A stretch of DNA of 64,000 bases from Tistlia consotensis USBA 355 (GTDB lineage: Bacteria; Pseudomonadota; Alphaproteobacteria; Kiloniellales; DSM-21159), in the NCBI RefSeq assembly GCF_900177295.1, contig NZ_FWZX01000001.1, forward strand, positions 310,001-374,000, written 5' to 3'. The translations under genes and the position numbers were made by a program. Below are positions 53,901 to 60,943 of this stretch, in pieces. How positions within the stretch are numbered: position 1 is the first letter of the stretch; the number at the start of each line of letters is the position of its first letter. Below the pieces are notes generated by a model. That model was not told where the DNA came from and did no database searches. It worked only from the letters and a program-made list of their open reading frames with translations.

Positions 53901-56900
53901 AGCCTGCACGCCCTGCCGGCCAACCCGCGCATCGGCTTCGCCGCCGGCCCCTTCGAGGTCGTCGCCGAGGCACGGCCCTGGCCACAGCGCGACCGGCCGC
54001 TGCGGGCCGGCGTCAGCGCCTTCGGCATCGGCGGCACCAATGCCCACGTGATCCTGGAGGCCGCGCCGGCCGAGCCCGACGAGGCGGCGCGGGAGCCGGC
54101 GGCCGGACCGCAGGTCCTGCCGCTCTCGGCCCAGAGCGAGACGGCTCTGCAGCGACAGGCCGCGACCCTGGCCGCCCACTTGCGCGCCCATCCGGACCAG
54201 CGCCTGGCCGACGTCGCCTTCACCCTGCAGCAGGGCCGCGCGGCCCTGCGTCGCCGCCGCGCCGTCGTCGCGGAGAGCGCCGCCGAGGCGGCGGCCGCGC
54301 TGGAGATGCCGGGCGGCGGCATCACCGGCCGCGCGGCGGTGCAGCCGCCGGCGGTCGCCCTGCTGCTGCCCGGACAGGGCAGCCAGCACCCCGGCATGGG
54401 CCGGGCGCTCTACGCCGCGGGCGGCGTCTTCCGGCGCGAGCTCGACACCCTGTCGGAGCAGCTGCGGCCGCTGCTCGGCCTGTCGCTGGCCGAGCTGCTG
54501 TACGGCGACGGCGCCGCCGGGCCGGAAGCCCTGCGCCGCACCGAGATCGCCCAGCCGGCGGTCTTCGCCGTGAGCCTGGCCCTGGCGCGGCAGTGGCAGG
54601 CGCTCGGCCTGACCGCCGAGGGCCTGCTCGGCCATTCGGTCGGGGAGTACGTCGCCGCCTGCCTCGCCGGCGTCTTCGGCCAGGCGGAGGCGCTGGCCCT
54701 GATCGTCGAGCGCGGCCGGCTGATCGGCGCGCTGCCCGGCGGGGCGATGCTGGCGGTCAACGGCGGCGAGGCCGAGGTCCGGGCCCTGCTCGACGCCCCC
54801 GGCGGCGAGGGACTGGCGCTGGCCGCGGTCAACGGGCCGCGGCTCTGCGTCGTCTCGGGCCCCGAGGCGGCGGTCGCGGCGCTGGAGGCACGACTGGCCG
54901 AGGCCGGCCGGCCGGGCCGGCGCCTGCAGACCTCCCACGCCTTCCACTCGCCGATGCTGGCGCCGGCCGCCGAGGCCCTGGCCGAGGCGGTCGCCCGCGC
55001 CCGGCCGAAGCCGCCGCGCGAGCGCTTCGTCTCGAACGTCACCGGTCGCTGGATCACCGCCGACGAGGCGACCGACCCCGGCTACTGGGCGCGCCACCTG
55101 CTCTCTGCGGTGCGCTTCGCCGACGGCCTCGCGACCCTGCGGGAGGCGGGCATCGCGCTGGCGGTCGAGTGCGGCCCCGGCCAGGCCCTGACGGCGCTGG
55201 CCCGCGGCGCCGGCCTGACGGCGCTGCCGAGCCTGGCCCATGCCGTCGAGACCCCGGCCGGCGGCTCGCGCCTGGAAGCGGCGGCGGCCGGGCTCTGGGT
55301 CGAGGGCGTGCCGCTCGACTGGCCGGCGCTGCATGCCGCCCCGCGCCGCCGCGTGTCCCTGCCGCTCTATCCCTTCGAGCGGCGCCTCTTCCGGCCCGAG
55401 CCGCGGAAGCGCCGTCCCGTGCCGCAGGCGGCGCCGCTGGGCAAGCGGCCGGCGATGGCCGAGTGGTTCTACCGGCCGGGCTGGACGCCGGCGCCGGCCG
55501 CGGAGGGCGCCGGCCTGGACGGCCCCTGGCTGATTCTCGCGGACGCCGGCGGCGTCGCAGCGACGCTCGCCGAACGGCTGGCGCGCGATGGCCAGGCCGT
55601 GACCCTGGTCGAGGCCGGCGAGCGCTTCGAGAACAGCGCACCCGGACGCTTCTCGGTGCGGCCGGCCGAGGCCGAGGATTTCCGCCGGCTGCTGGCGGCG
55701 CTCGATGCGCCGCCCCGGCGCGTGCTGCACCTCTGGGGCCTCGACGAGGCGGCACCGGAGACGCTGGAGGAGCGCGGCCTGCACGCCCTGCTGGCGCTGA
55801 TGCAGGCGCTCGGCAGCGCCCTGTCCGGCCGCCGCCTGCGCCTCGACCTCGCGACCCTCGGCGCCGCGGACGTCACCGGCGAGGAAGCGCTCCGGCCCGA
55901 GCTCGCCGCCGCCGTCGGCGCTCTGCGCGTGCTGCCCCACGAGTATCCGGAAACGACGGTCCGCGCGATCGACCTGGAGCCGGCGCCGGCCGAGGCCAGG
56001 GCGGAGCAGCTGGCGCAGGAGCTGGCGCTGGGCGGCGCCGAGACCGTCGTCGCGCGGCGCGGCGGCACGCGCTGGGTGCCGGGCGTCTCGGCGCTGCCGC
56101 TGCCCGAGCGGCCGGCCGGCCTGCGCCGCGACGGCCTCGTGCTGATCACCGGCGCCTTCGGCGGAGTCGGCGCGGCGCTCGCCCGCGACCTCGCCCGCGA
56201 GCCGGGCATGCGCCTGCTGCTGCTCGGCCGGCAGCCGCTGCCCGGGCGGGACGAGTGGGAGGCACGGATCGCCGACGGCGATCCGCTGGCGCCGCGCCTG
56301 CGCCTGGTCCGCGAGCTCGAGGCCGCCGGCGCCGAGGTCGTGACGGCGGCGCTCGACCTCGCCGACGGCCCGGCGCTGGCCGAGGCGGTCCGGGCCGCGA
56401 CGGCACGCTTCGGGCCGGTCACCGGGGCGATCCACGCCGCCGGCCTCGCCGATCTCGCCGGCGTCGTGCAGAACCGCGGGCGCGCCGATACGGAGCGCGT
56501 GCTGGCGCCGAAGGTCGCCGGCACGCGGGCGCTGGAGGCGGCGCTGGCCGGCCAGCCGCTCGACTTCCTGGTGCTCTGCTCGACCCTCGGCTCGTTCCTG
56601 CCGGCCGCCAAGTTCGGCCAGGTCGCCTATGCGGCGGCCAACGAGTTCCTCGACCTCGCCGCGGCGGCGATCGCGCGACGCAGCGGCTGGCGGACCGTCG
56701 CGGTCAACTGGGACGACTGGGTCGAGGCCGGCATGACGGTCGAGGCGCACCGCACCTGGGGGACCGGCCTGCCGACCGCCGACGACGGCCTGACCGCAGC
56801 GGAGGGTGCGGCCGCCCTGCGCCGCATCCTGGCCGGCCGCGAGCCGCGCGTCGCCGTCTCGGTCCGCGACCTGCCGGCGATGATCGCCGAGGCCGAGACG

Positions 56901-57242
56901 CGCTTCGATCCGCTCGCCGCGCCGCTGCCGCCGAAGCGGGCGGAGATGCCCGAGGCGCCGGGCGCGGCGGCGAACGCGGTGCCGCCGGCCGACGCCGATG
57001 CCCTCGCCGCGGAGCTGACCGGGGCCTTCCGGCGCGTCCTCGACGATCCCGAGCTCGGCGCCGACGACTCCTTCTTCGAGCGCGGCGGCCATTCGCTGCT
57101 GGCCATGAAGCTGCTCGCCTTCCTGCGCGAGCGCTTCGGCCTCGGCCTGGGCATCGCCGCGGTCTTCGACCATCCGACCCCGCGCGGCCTCGCCGACGAG
57201 GTCCGCCGCCAGCTGGCCGCCCGCGAGAAGGAGTTGACGTGA
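44922..57242 (+). CDS. Hybrid NRPS/PKS megasynthase: TubC-C-A-PCP-E-C-A-PCP-KS-AT-KR-ACP
   Basis: A 4106-aa protein in one uninterrupted frame. In order: TubC-type docking domain 1-54; C3 72-500 (HHLISDR); A3 520-1010; PCP3 Ser1058; epimerase 1105-1545 (HHLCVDVLSW, TVGWFTSIAP); C4 1548-1985 (HHLLLDG), expected to accept a D-residue donor; A4 2005-2495; PCP4 Ser2554; KS 2623-3045 with Cys2796, His2932, His2969; AT 3145-3440 with Ser3239 (GHSVGE) and HAFH at 3339-3342, the malonyl-CoA signature; KR 3515-3930 with Tyr3903; ACP Ser4058. Pocket codes read A3 D-V-E-N-L-T-G-V-T-K (cationic residue possible) and A4 D-A-W-T-G-A-G-V-C-K (Phe-like, enlarged). No TE or reductase domain ends it. The start overlaps the previous stop (ATGA). 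Confidence 0.95.
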   Translation: MRPLDELFAELERLGVGLEAEGGALRVRGPAGSIEPGLRAELAARKAELLQALAGTEAPALAARPDSDAPAPLTFNQRRLWFLEKLGESGSSFAMTAAWELGGTLDVAALRRALGALTRRHAILRARIEEPEDAPDGEPRLAIAPWAPPALEEDRGAPDGVQALLETEAAAPFDLARGPLFRVRLVHLAEDRRLLLVGLHHLISDRWSMGILFRDLAALMRAELTGEPAGLPALPLQFADFADWQRGHLNEATLAPELAWWQQRLAGAPADPGLPLDRPRRPLRGSRGAAHRFALPAEADLTRLAARQGATAFMAYLAVYAALLARWSGQDELVVGCPLGSRSEAQTHELIGFFVNTVALRLDLSDDPSFASLLGRAREASLEAFQHQDAPFDRIVDALKPQRQLNRNPLFQAMFVLQTAEMSGLAWPGIEARPLELPPMAPEVDLNLALEPPAAAGAPFTGYLEYDPELFEAATAERFARQFGALARAAAAAPDTPISRLPLEDGPGASWQGPERPLPDARLDRLILDRLRDRPEAPALVAADGQTIAAGVLAGRATALAGRLLDAGLEPGQPVGLCLPRGPELVAGLLGVLAAGGAFVVLPSDAPAAHLARIAETAGLTLSLADRTTADRLPAGVAPLLVEELAEAGDAPPEAPAGTHAYLCFTSGSSGSPKGIAVGRTALLNHALAAAEAFGLGEGDRVLQFAAPAFDVALEEILPSLLAGAAVVLPPAEALDSLEAFGRFLGEAGITVANLPAPFWHAWVRELAESGGRPPASLRLLVTGSDRVHRSAAEQWQALAPDVAWLSGYGPSEATVTATLFDPRRDPLPAGAATVPLGPPLANVSVHLVDPEGRPVATDLVGEIVIEGAGLADGYLGEAAAAQAFRPRLPGCPPAYWTGDLGRRRGDGSLEFVGRRDGQLKIRGMRVEPAAAEAELARLPDAGEVAVVGRPDGGGGSQLAAFVTGPADPEALRRRLAERLPAHLVPATVERLESLPRTASGKLDRRALAVRPAAPRAAGTPPAFAGERERLVAQVFAEVLERDDIGPEGNFFELGGDSIRSLQIVARARRAGLALTARTIFQHQTVAAIAAAATPLDEEPEGPPGVGPLPLTPAFGWFREHVVAGWRHFNQAVVLAVPTPLDRPALEQALAALVACHDVLRLTVEDREGAFRCAVPETGPAPALTVVELAGLDGEARAARRAEAFAAAHESLDPARGRNLAAVLLPDEGRLLLTIHHLCVDVLSWRVLLDDLEAAYEAASRGRAPRLRRPATPFRLWAERMAEAAGSADAGDLTYWLGLLAHPSDLLLPEAGTEPGLDGDGASVQLALDKAVTTDVLRNAPAAYGVRPDEVILAALLLVLRRRGGSRLRVELERNGRVSPFEDLDLSRTVGWFTSIAPLLLDQEETDLAKLLPAIARTAADSPLDGLGFGLLRYLGGSEAAVLAQLPQAQILLNFVGELTGWNAAPFRPVVEDPGPTIAAESPRSHVLELNIGVVEGGLLLYLGFPGETGCAEAAAGLLDDLAAALGEIGRAARAARAGLELPPDVEATLPLTPLQRGILLHSLHEPETYFDQLQLTLHGPLDAAALREAWRRVAARHQALRAAFRFGRDGTPVQLIHESADPQWVEKDWRRHDAAEQSRRLAALLAADRATGFDLARAPLLRLTLVRCGEARHELVWSAHHLLLDGWSVSLVMAEVAALYRAAAGGAPAGLPAAPDFARYLGWLERADEAAAAAYWRQQLAGLEPCLLAGPGLAPAGAEPAGAPSQLALGPEEAQAVEALARSCRVTVGQVIQAAWALLLGRYTGRDEAAFGLTVSGRPPELPGVESLVGMLINTLPVRVALPGGAPVETWLQDLGAQAIERAGFAGTPLPDALSAAGLSAGSLPFDSLVLIQNYPRPKALDAGGLTIELARVAEATNFPVTLVAEWPRGTAGDATTSATLVVVRDPRRLSSAAARQILGHLRHLLQAMSRDPQARLDGLSLYDGAERERRLALGRGELIEVAPALAHEILDDWAELAPDAPAAVSWDGTLSYSRLAARSDALAARLAAAGVGPGSRVALAAPRSAALVAAFMAILKAGGAVVPLDVAYPEERLRFMLEDCGAVLAITDRAHRERLPLGGLPVLLLDEPETEHRPEPPPAWSPPAIDPESPAYVIYTSGSTGRPKGVLSPHRGLRALIAAQRRVFRLGPGDRVLQFASLSFDAAVWEIVMALGAGAALHLPSREDALAGPELGAYLRSRRITAATLPPSLLAVIPEGAYPDLRLLGVAGEACPPALARRWASGRRFFNGYGPSETTVCAAIFEGGGDGASLPIGRPIPNGSAQVVDRRLEPVPPGCEGELLVGGPGVALGYLGRPGLTAERFVADPFSEVPGARLYRTGDLVRVAADGTLVFLGRIDRQVKLRGFRIEPGEVEAVLTALPGVARALAAVRADRRGEQRLLAWILPASGARPDLDALRRTLKERLPGHMVPAAVIAIEAVPLTPNGKVDWNALPGDTGSGSEEPSAPAAAAVPATGGETGETTVRRRLAALWSELLDRPAVGDDDNFFDVGGHSLLLVQLQSRLRQDFGISLPVSELFAHPTVRALARRLVEQGAAAEVAAAEAAPAPAPAAEPVEATPQASGEPIAVIGMAGRFPGAPDLEAYWDLLVEGREGLTRFDRETLRRAGVPERLIDDPAFVPVGGILDDAEAFDPAVFGLGPRDALVLDPQHRVFLECAWHALEDAGYAPGASRGRIGLFAGSAYNTWLREVLVPAGEDLAGSGGFHMVTGNDKDFLATQTAYRLDLRGPALAVQTACSTSLVAVALAVEALQDGRCEMALAGGVAISFPQEHGYLYEPEMILSPDGHCRAFAADAAGTVPGSGAGVVLLKPLARARADGDRVLAVIRGAAVNNDGADKMGFTAPGVEGQAAAIRAALAAAGLERDAVDYVETHGTGTALGDPVEVTALARAYGGRAEPLLLGSVKSNIGHADAAAGIAGLIKAVLALSRGILPASLHALPANPRIGFAAGPFEVVAEARPWPQRDRPLRAGVSAFGIGGTNAHVILEAAPAEPDEAAREPAAGPQVLPLSAQSETALQRQAATLAAHLRAHPDQRLADVAFTLQQGRAALRRRRAVVAESAAEAAAALEMPGGGITGRAAVQPPAVALLLPGQGSQHPGMGRALYAAGGVFRRELDTLSEQLRPLLGLSLAELLYGDGAAGPEALRRTEIAQPAVFAVSLALARQWQALGLTAEGLLGHSVGEYVAACLAGVFGQAEALALIVERGRLIGALPGGAMLAVNGGEAEVRALLDAPGGEGLALAAVNGPRLCVVSGPEAAVAALEARLAEAGRPGRRLQTSHAFHSPMLAPAAEALAEAVARARPKPPRERFVSNVTGRWITADEATDPGYWARHLLSAVRFADGLATLREAGIALAVECGPGQALTALARGAGLTALPSLAHAVETPAGGSRLEAAAAGLWVEGVPLDWPALHAAPRRRVSLPLYPFERRLFRPEPRKRRPVPQAAPLGKRPAMAEWFYRPGWTPAPAAEGAGLDGPWLILADAGGVAATLAERLARDGQAVTLVEAGERFENSAPGRFSVRPAEAEDFRRLLAALDAPPRRVLHLWGLDEAAPETLEERGLHALLALMQALGSALSGRRLRLDLATLGAADVTGEEALRPELAAAVGALRVLPHEYPETTVRAIDLEPAPAEARAEQLAQELALGGAETVVARRGGTRWVPGVSALPLPERPAGLRRDGLVLITGAFGGVGAALARDLAREPGMRLLLLGRQPLPGRDEWEARIADGDPLAPRLRLVRELEAAGAEVVTAALDLADGPALAEAVRAATARFGPVTGAIHAAGLADLAGVVQNRGRADTERVLAPKVAGTRALEAALAGQPLDFLVLCSTLGSFLPAAKFGQVAYAAANEFLDLAAAAIARRSGWRTVAVNWDDWVEAGMTVEAHRTWGTGLPTADDGLTAAEGAAALRRILAGREPRVAVSVRDLPAMIAEAETRFDPLAAPLPPKRAEMPEAPGAAANAVPPADADALAAELTGAFRRVLDDPELGADDSFFERGGHSLLAMKLLAFLRERFGLGLGIAAVFDHPTPRGLADEVRRQLAAREKELT

Positions 57243-58840
57243 GCCTGCCGCTCTACTGCCTGCGCCCCGACGTCGTGGTCGAGCCGCTGGTCGCGCGCTG
57301 GCACGCCTGGCCGCACCTGGTCTCGCCGGCGACCGGCGCGCTCAACGCCCAGCACCGCCACCTCAAGACCATGGAGTCCTACGTCGCGATGCCGCAGGTC
57401 CATGCCGCGGCGCTGCGCGACCCCGCGCTGCTCGGCGGCCCCTTCCTCGACCTGGGCGGCGAGCGGGTCGAGGAGATCCGGGCGCTGATCGACTGGACGC
57501 GCGCCCGGCAAGGGCCGGCGCTCCGGCTCGCCGCCGAGCTCGCCGCCTGCTGGAAGCTGCTGGCCGAGGCCGATGGCCTCGCCATGGCGCCGCTCTACGG
57601 CCGCCTGCCGGAGAGCCTGCGCGGCGCCGCGGAGCTGGTCTACACGCCGGCCGGGGCGCCGGACCTCAGGCTCGACGAGGCGCTGCTCTACCGCAGCCCG
57701 GCCTACGATCCGGGCCTGCAGGGCGTCATGCTCCGGCACGTCGCCAGCGACGAGCGGCCCTTCGCCTTCAGCACGCCGCGGCTCGACGAGCCGGGCGACC
57801 TCTACCTCGAGCTGCCCTTCGCCAGCCCGGCCTGGGACCTGCTCGGCAGCCTGCGACGCCGGCCGCGGCCGCTGGCCGAGATCGCCGAGGCCCTGGGCGT
57901 CGAGGGCGACCGCCTGGCGTTGCTGGAGAGCCTTCTGACCGAGGCCGTGCCGGCAGCGACGGCGCCGGCCGGAACGACGCGCTGGCGCTACTTCGGCCAC
58001 GCCTGCGTGCTGGTCGAGACGGCCGGCGGCAAGTCGCTGCTGGTCGATCCCGTGATCGCCTACGAGAGCGGCGCGGCCCCGGAGCGCTTCACCGCCGCCG
58101 ACCTGCCGGAGTGGATCGACTACCTGGTCATCACCCACAACCACGCCGACCACGCCCAGATCGAGACCCTGCTGGCGCTGCGCTGGAAGGTCGGCACCGT
58201 GCTCGTGCCGGCGGGCGGCGGCAGCCTGGTCGACCCGTCGCTCAAGCTGGCGCTCGAGGCGATCGGCTTCCGCGACGTGCGGGCGCTCGGCAGCCTGGAA
58301 GAGGTGGTCGACGGCGACCTCAGGATCGCCGCCCTGCCCTTTCTCGGCGAGCACGCCGATCTCGACGTGCGCACCAAGGCCGCCTGGCTGGTCGAGGCGG
58401 AGCGGCTGCGCCTGGTCTTCGCGGCCGATTCCAACAACCTCGACCCCGCGCTCTACGACCGCCTGCGGCCGATCGTCGGGCGGCTCGACACGCTGTTCCT
58501 CGGCATGGAGTGCAAGGGCGCACCGATGAGCTGGCTCTACGGCTGCCTGCTGCCGACGGCGCCGAGCCGTGCCCAGGACCAGGCGCGCCGGCTCGACGGC
58601 TCGGACAGCGCGCGGGCCCTGGCGGCGATCCGCAGCCTGGAGGCCAGGCGGGTCTGCGTCTACGCCATGGGCCTGGAGCCCTGGCTGAAGTTCGTCACCA
58701 GCATCGCGCCCGACCCCGAGAGCGTGCCGATGCGCGAGTCCGAGAAGCTGATCGCTGCGTGCGGCGCGCTGGGCATCCCCGCCGAGCGGCTCTACGGCCG
58801 GGCCGAGACCATCTCGGCCGGCGCGACGGCTTCCTCTTGA
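57239..58840 (+). CDS. CmlA-family diiron beta-hydroxylase acting on carrier-bound amino acid
   Basis: A 533-aa protein in two parts: an N-terminal domain of about 240 residues with no other recognisable motif, and a metallo-beta-lactamase fold. The metal site reads His300, His302, Asp304, His305 (THNHADHA), Glu371 (FLGEHAD) and Asp397 (AADSNN). Spacing and the Glu replacing the usual MBL histidine match the diiron centre of CmlA (532 aa), the chloramphenicol-pathway enzyme that beta-hydroxylates an aromatic amino acid bound to a PCP. Hydrolytic MBL enzymes would carry His at the Glu position. The GTG start overlaps the megasynthase stop by 4 nt, so it is translationally coupled. The likely target is the aromatic residue of module 4. 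Confidence 0.85.
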   Translation: MSLPLYCLRPDVVVEPLVARWHAWPHLVSPATGALNAQHRHLKTMESYVAMPQVHAAALRDPALLGGPFLDLGGERVEEIRALIDWTRARQGPALRLAAELAACWKLLAEADGLAMAPLYGRLPESLRGAAELVYTPAGAPDLRLDEALLYRSPAYDPGLQGVMLRHVASDERPFAFSTPRLDEPGDLYLELPFASPAWDLLGSLRRRPRPLAEIAEALGVEGDRLALLESLLTEAVPAATAPAGTTRWRYFGHACVLVETAGGKSLLVDPVIAYESGAAPERFTAADLPEWIDYLVITHNHADHAQIETLLALRWKVGTVLVPAGGGSLVDPSLKLALEAIGFRDVRALGSLEEVVDGDLRIAALPFLGEHADLDVRTKAAWLVEAERLRLVFAADSNNLDPALYDRLRPIVGRLDTLFLGMECKGAPMSWLYGCLLPTAPSRAQDQARRLDGSDSARALAAIRSLEARRVCVYAMGLEPWLKFVTSIAPDPESVPMRESEKLIAACGALGIPAERLYGRAETISAGATASS

Positions 58841-58842
58841 GC

Positions 58843-58919
58843 CGTCATCCCGAATCGCAAGGCTCGCCAACCGGAAGCCTTTTCAAGGCGTTCGGGCTCG
58901 ACTGACGCCCGGGACGACG
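58843..58919. repeat. Diverged copy of the GTCATCCCG palindromic repeat
   Basis: GTCATCCCG (58844-58852) pairs with CGGGACGAC (58910-58918) with one mismatch. Inside are CCCGAA/TTCGGG arms and a small perfect hairpin GCCTT-TTC-AAGGC. The arms and the internal GCAAGGCTCGCC-like text resemble the element at 19,822-19,990. It lies just after the last gene of the biosynthetic cluster and may serve as its transcription end. Confidence 0.55.
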
Positions 58920-58949
58920 CGGTAAGCGGACGGCGTCGGTGGTCCCGCC

Positions 58950-58977
58950 GGAATAATCCGGCGCGCCGGCTGTCCTA
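58950..58977 (+). promoter_or_regulatory. Candidate ECF-sigma promoter
   Basis: GGAATAA (58950-58956), a 15-nt spacer and GTCCTA (58972-58977) have the general form of ECF-dependent promoters (GGAAT-type -35 and a short GTC-containing -10). It lies 37 nt upstream of the DUF305 gene, the first of an operon that itself encodes an ECF sigma factor, so autoregulation is plausible. This is a by-eye inference. Confidence 0.35.
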
Positions 58978-59014
58978 CTCCCAGAGGCCCGTCACCTGCC
59001 CTCGGGAGTCCAGC

Positions 59015-59455
59015 ATGCCCAACCACCGTTCCCTCGCCGTCGCCGCGTGCGGCGCGGCGCTCGTCCTGGCGCTCGCCGCCGGTGCCTCGGCGCAGGAGGC
59101 CACGCGGCAGGGGCCCGCGGCCCAGATCGCCGCCGCGGGCGCCGAAGCCCCCTTCCTCGCCGAGAACGAGGCGGCCATGAGCAGGATGATGGCCGACATG
59201 ACGGTGACGCCGAGCGGCGACGTCGACCGCGACTTCGTCGCGATGATGGTGCCGCACCACCAGGGTGCCATCGACATGGCCGTCGCCGAGCTGCGCCACG
59301 GCCGCAACGAGGCGCTGAAGCGCCTGGCCCAGGAGATCATCGTCACCCAGCAGCAGGAGATCGCCGCCATGCGGCTCGCCGTCGGCGAGCCGCTGCCGCC
59401 CGCCGCCCCAGCCCCCACGGCGCCCGCCGCCGCCCTCCAGGAGACCCCGAAATGA
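59015..59455 (+). CDS. DUF305-family secreted protein
   Basis: A 146-aa exported protein. A signal peptide (residues 1 to about 27, cleavage near ASA-QE) precedes a ferritin-like helical DUF305 domain with the family motif MMVPHHQGAIDMA and two Met-rich segments (SRMMADMT). A Pro/Ala tail follows. DUF305 proteins are periplasmic, rich in His/Met and often found with copper-handling genes; metal binding is likely but unproven. It overlaps the propeller gene by 4 nt and heads a six-gene unit ending in copC-copD. Confidence 0.88.
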   Translation: MPNHRSLAVAACGAALVLALAAGASAQEATRQGPAAQIAAAGAEAPFLAENEAAMSRMMADMTVTPSGDVDRDFVAMMVPHHQGAIDMAVAELRHGRNEALKRLAQEIIVTQQQEIAAMRLAVGEPLPPAAPAPTAPAAALQETPK

Positions 59456-60924
59456 AGCGCCGCCTTCTCGCCACCACCCTGCTGACCGCCGGCCTGCTGG
59501 CCGGCGCCCTGCTGGCCGCCCCGGCCCGCGCCGGCCAGGCGCCGGCCTCGGCCCAGTCGCCGGACATCCCGCTCAGCCACCACGACCGGGTCTACGCGGC
59601 CGAGCAGTTCTCCAACACCGTCTCGGTCACCGATCCCGCCGACAACCGGCTGCTCGGCGTGATCCGGCTGGGCGACCCGCAGCCGCGCAACCTCAGCCCG
59701 CTCTACCGCGGCCAGGTGCTGGTCCACGGCATGGGCTTCTCACCCGACCACAGGACGCTCGCGGTGGTCTCGGTCGGCAGCAACTCCGTGACCTTCGTCG
59801 ACACGGCGACCAATGCCGTGAAGCACACGACCTACGTCGGGCGCTCGCCGCACGAGGCCTTCTTCACGCCCGACGGCAAGGAGGTCTGGGTGACGATCCG
59901 CGGCGAGGACTACGTCGCCGTGCTCGACGGCAAGTCCTTCGAGGAGAAGACGCGGATCAAGGTGCCGGCCGGCCCGGGCATGCAGATCTTCTCGCCCGAC
60001 GGCAAGTACGGCTACGTCTGCTCCTCGTTCAATCCGGAGACCGTGGTGATCTCGGTCGCCGACCACCGGATCGTCGGACGGGTCAAGCAGGCCAGCCCCT
60101 TCTGCCCGGACATCGCGGCGACGCCGGACGGCAGGCAGGTCTGGCTGACGCAGAAGGACGTCGGCAAGGTCGTGGTGTTCGACGCCAGGCCGCCCTTCAC
60201 GGTGCTGAAGATCCTCGACACGGGACCGATCACCAACCACGTGAACATCGCGCACAACGCCAAGGGCAGCTTCGCCTACGTGACGATCGGCGGCGCCAGC
60301 GAGGTCAAGGTGTACCGGACCGACGATTTCTCCCAGGTCGCGACGATCCCGGTCGGCAGCCTGCCGCACGGCCTCTGGCCCTCGGGCGACGGCAGCCGCA
60401 TCTACGTCGGCCTGGAGAACGCCGATGCCCTGGCGGCGATCGACACGCTGACCAACCAGGTCGTCGCGACGATCCCGATCGGTCAGGCGCCCCAGGCCGT
60501 GACCTACGTTCCGAACGCGGTGCCCGAGGGCGACGGCAGGACGGGCCTGCAGCCGCTGGGCACCGCCGGCGCCGCCGCGCACTTCCTGCTCGCCGATGCC
60601 ACGGGTGGGGCCGCCGACGCCAAGGCGCCGACCAGCGTCACGCTGTTCGACCAGGGCCTGTCGCAGGTGCTCCAGGCCTCGGTGACCGGGCTGGAGCCGA
60701 AGCGGCCCTACGTGCTGGCCCTGGCGGCGAAGCCGGACGGCAGCGGCCCGCTGCAGCCGCTCGCCGCCTTCACCGCCAACCCGCGGGGCGCCGCGATCGT
60801 CAACGCGCTCGGCCCGATCCGCCAGATCGTCCAGGGCGAGGACGAGGCGCCCAGGCACTACCTCGTGATCGCCTCGGTGACCGACGGCAGGCCCGGCGCG
60901 CCGGTGCAGGTCCAGGCCCGGTGA
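59452..60924 (+). CDS. YncE-like periplasmic beta-propeller protein
   Basis: A 490-aa exported protein. A signal peptide (residues 1 to about 27, ARA-GQ) is followed by 40-residue repeats with YVTN-type propeller patterns (VYAAEQFSNTVSVTDPADNR, VGRSPHEAFFTPDGKEVWVT, QIFSPDGKYGYVCSS, VGSLPHGLWPSGDGSRIYVG). The last 130 residues form a separate domain. YncE-like propellers bind DNA or ligands, or act as scaffolds in the periplasm; function here is unknown. The ATG overlaps the DUF305 stop. The ECF sigma gene begins 19 nt downstream. Confidence 0.85.
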   Translation: MKRRLLATTLLTAGLLAGALLAAPARAGQAPASAQSPDIPLSHHDRVYAAEQFSNTVSVTDPADNRLLGVIRLGDPQPRNLSPLYRGQVLVHGMGFSPDHRTLAVVSVGSNSVTFVDTATNAVKHTTYVGRSPHEAFFTPDGKEVWVTIRGEDYVAVLDGKSFEEKTRIKVPAGPGMQIFSPDGKYGYVCSSFNPETVVISVADHRIVGRVKQASPFCPDIAATPDGRQVWLTQKDVGKVVVFDARPPFTVLKILDTGPITNHVNIAHNAKGSFAYVTIGGASEVKVYRTDDFSQVATIPVGSLPHGLWPSGDGSRIYVGLENADALAAIDTLTNQVVATIPIGQAPQAVTYVPNAVPEGDGRTGLQPLGTAGAAAHFLLADATGGAADAKAPTSVTLFDQGLSQVLQASVTGLEPKRPYVLALAAKPDGSGPLQPLAAFTANPRGAAIVNALGPIRQIVQGEDEAPRHYLVIASVTDGRPGAPVQVQAR

Positions 60925-60943
60925 CGGATCGTCGGCGGCGGCC

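Noticed and set aside
44232-57173. A 4313-codon minus-strand open frame opposite the megasynthase
   Set aside because: It is a mirror of the coding strand in very G+C-rich DNA. Its translation is dominated by Arg, Gly, Ala, Gln and Glu with no domain motifs, while the plus strand has a full set of synthetase motifs.
57239-58840. Beta-lactamase-like or glyoxalase II hydrolase as the cluster's release enzyme
   Set aside because: The Glu at the third ligand position, the N-terminal domain and the overall length fit CmlA-type oxygenases better.
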